The position numbers and the translations under genes are program-made. Below, piece by piece: positions 5,322-6,701 of a stretch of 6,701 bases of DNA. This DNA is from Rubrivivax sp. (GTDB taxonomy: Bacteria > Pseudomonadota > Gammaproteobacteria > Burkholderiales > Burkholderiaceae_C). The DNA lies in assembly GCA_020851615.1 (NCBI GenBank), contig JADZCL010000001.1, forward strand, positions 1-6,701, given 5' to 3'. How positions within the stretch are numbered: the first letter of the stretch is position 1; every line of letters starts with the position of its first letter. Below the pieces are notes generated by a model. It made no database searches and was not told the origin of the DNA. It saw only the letters and a list, made by a program, of their open reading frames with translations.

Positions 5322-6701
5322 ATGACGGGCGACGAGCGCGAGGAGCTGAACCGGCTCTTGGCCGAGAACCGCCGGCTGCGCGAATTGCTCGCCGAGCACG
5401 GCATCGCGTGGCAGCCGCCCGATCCCGCGACGACCACCGAACGGCAGGCACGACTCGGAACCGATGAGAAGGTGAAGCTGTTCGCCAGCCTGTTCCGCGG
5501 CCGGGAAGACGTCTACCCCCTCCGCTGGGAGAGCAAGTCCGGCAAGTCGGGCTACTCACCAGCATGCGCGAACGAGTGGCGGGCCGGCGTCTGCGAGAAG
5601 CCGCGAGTCAAGTGCGGCGACTGCGAGCACCGCGCGCTGATCCCGGTCACGGGCCAGACGGTCTTCGACCACCTCGCCGGCCGGCACACCGTAGGGGTGT
5701 ATCCGCTCCTGACCGATGACACCTGCCACTTCCTGGCCGTCGACTTCGACGACGCCGAGTGGCGCGATGATGCCCGCGCCTTCGCCGGCTCCTGCGATGA
5801 GCTGGGCGTGCCGGTCGCACTCGAAGTCTCCCGCTCAGGCAATGGAGCGCATGCCTGGATCTTCTTCTCCGCCCGGGTGTCTGCACGAGATGCCCGCCGG
5901 CTGGGCACCGCCCTCATCAGCCACACCTGTGCACGCACCCGCCAACTGAAGCTCAGCTCCTACGACCGGCTGTTTCCGAACCAGGACACGATGCCGAAGG
6001 GAGGCTTCGGCAACCTCATCGCCCTGCCGCTGCAGAAGGCGCCCCGCGAAAGCGGAGGCAGCGTCTTCGTCGACCGTGACTTGCAGCCCTACGACGACCA
6101 GTGGGCCTTCCTGGCCGGTCTGCGCAGGATGTCGCCCGCAGACATCGAGCCCACGATCCTGCGCGCCACCGGTGGCAGCCATCCGCTCGACGTGACCTTC
6201 ATCGACAGCGAAGACCAGGCCACGCCGTGGCGCCGGCAGGAGCAGACATCCAGCCGCCTGCCCGGCCCCATGCCAGCCTCGTTGAAGATCACGCGGGCCA
6301 ACCTGGTGTACTTCGAGAAGGCAGCTCTGCCGCAGCCGTTGGCTAACCGCCTGATCCGCCTGGCCGCGTTCCAGAACCCCGAGTTCTACAAGGCGCAGGC
6401 CATGCGCCTTCCGGTGTGGGACGAGCCCCGGGTCATCGGCTGCGCCGAGAACTTTCCCCAGCACATTGCCCTGCCACGCGGATGCCTCGAAGCAGCGCTC
6501 ACCTTGCTGCGCGAGAACGGCATCCGGCCCGAGCTGCAGGACGAGAGATCGGCCGGGGCGGCGCTCCAGGTGGCGTTTCGCGGTGCGCTCCGGCCCGACC
6601 AGCAGCAGGCGGTCGACGCCATGCTGGCGCACGATGCGGGCGTCCTGTGCGCGCCGACCGCCTTCGGCAAGACGGTGACCGCAGCAGCGCTGATCGCCGC
6701 A
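5322..6701 (+). CDS. TOTE-type archaeo-eukaryotic primase-helicase, N-terminal 460 residues
   Basis: This open frame has no stop before the window ends. Residues 5-26 form a Leu/Arg/Glu helix, probably a short coiled coil. Residues 78-104 hold four cysteines (Cys82, Cys91, Cys98, Cys101) in CANEWRAGVC and KCGDC, a likely zinc site. The AEP primase core follows: VDFDD at 140-144 (metal-binding Asp141 and Asp143), SRSGNGAHAWIFF at 170-182 (His177) and GGFGNLIALPLQ at 227-238. A linker with FQNPEFYKAQAMRLP (350-364) and IALPRGCL (382-389) is typical of this family. A superfamily 2 helicase begins near 420: LRPDQQQAV (423-431) and Walker A APTAFGKT (444-451). Family members are known from anti-invader 'conflict' systems. 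A GAGG 6 bases before the ATG supports the start. parE ends 48 bases upstream. Motif residues are intact; downstream helicase motifs are unseen. Confidence 0.9.
   Translation, partial: MTGDEREELNRLLAENRRLRELLAEHGIAWQPPDPATTTERQARLGTDEKVKLFASLFRGREDVYPLRWESKSGKSGYSPACANEWRAGVCEKPRVKCGDCEHRALIPVTGQTVFDHLAGRHTVGVYPLLTDDTCHFLAVDFDDAEWRDDARAFAGSCDELGVPVALEVSRSGNGAHAWIFFSARVSARDARRLGTALISHTCARTRQLKLSSYDRLFPNQDTMPKGGFGNLIALPLQKAPRESGGSVFVDRDLQPYDDQWAFLAGLRRMSPADIEPTILRATGGSHPLDVTFIDSEDQATPWRRQEQTSSRLPGPMPASLKITRANLVYFEKAALPQPLANRLIRLAAFQNPEFYKAQAMRLPVWDEPRVIGCAENFPQHIALPRGCLEAALTLLRENGIRPELQDERSAGAALQVAFRGALRPDQQQAVDAMLAHDAGVLCAPTAFGKTVTAAALIAA

Larger units (their letters stand above)
3222..6701 (+). 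mobile_element. Left part of an integrase-borne genomic island (right end outside window)
   Basis: A P4-type tyrosine integrase, a ParDE toxin-antitoxin pair and a primase-helicase conflict protein follow each other on the same strand directly after yicC, at the place where gmk is usually found in Burkholderiales. Small direct and inverted repeats fill the junction before the integrase. No tRNA gene is visible at the junction, so the attachment site is probably not a tRNA. The exact left edge cannot be fixed without an empty-site comparison; it lies somewhere in 3222-3330. The other end and any matching att repeat lie beyond 6701. Confidence 0.65.

Noticed and set aside
5835..6632. Minus-strand open frame of 265 codons opposite the primase-helicase
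   Set aside because: No recognisable motifs, while the plus-strand frame carries intact primase and linker signatures through the same bases.
1..6701. CRISPR array, rRNA, riboswitch or insertion sequence
   Set aside because: No regularly spaced repeats of CRISPR length, no rRNA sequence and no transposase or terminal inverted repeats were seen.

Overview
The window is GC-rich DNA, coding on both strands with strong third-position GC bias. It fits a betaproteobacterium, most likely of the order Burkholderiales. The taxon is inferred from composition and gene order (rph, PP2C phosphatase, Ser/Thr kinase, yicC), which I recall as a typical Burkholderiales neighbourhood. No database search was possible.

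Positions 1-3221 look like ordinary chromosome. Three genes read leftward: a kinase (1321-2289), a PP2C-type phosphatase (372-1304) and the 5' part of rph (1-271). The kinase and phosphatase are 16 bases apart and form a natural reversible phosphorylation pair. The divergent yicC (2319-3221) reads rightward. Only 29 bases separate the start codons of kinase and yicC, so their promoters must overlap coding sequence; I see a candidate extended -10 element for each.

From the end of yicC the content changes. In many Burkholderiales the next gene after yicC is gmk. Here there is a junction of about 170 bases rich in small repeats, then a P4-type tyrosine integrase (3394-4674), a ParD/ParE toxin-antitoxin pair (4699-5273) and the first 460 codons of a large protein that leaves the window at 6701. 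That protein joins an N-terminal leucine-rich helix, a four-cysteine segment, an archaeo-eukaryotic primase (AEP) domain of the kind found in 'TOTE conflict system' proteins, and the beginning of a superfamily 2 helicase with an intact Walker A motif.

Taken together, 3222-6701 looks like the left end of an integrated genomic island: the integrase inserts it, the toxin-antitoxin pair probably stabilises it, and the primase-helicase is probable defence or conflict cargo. The strongest non-coding signal is a set of GTGTACCC repeats just before the integrase, including a perfect 12-base inverted repeat. These are candidate integrase-binding or operator sites. The right end of the island and the rest of the conflict operon lie outside the window.
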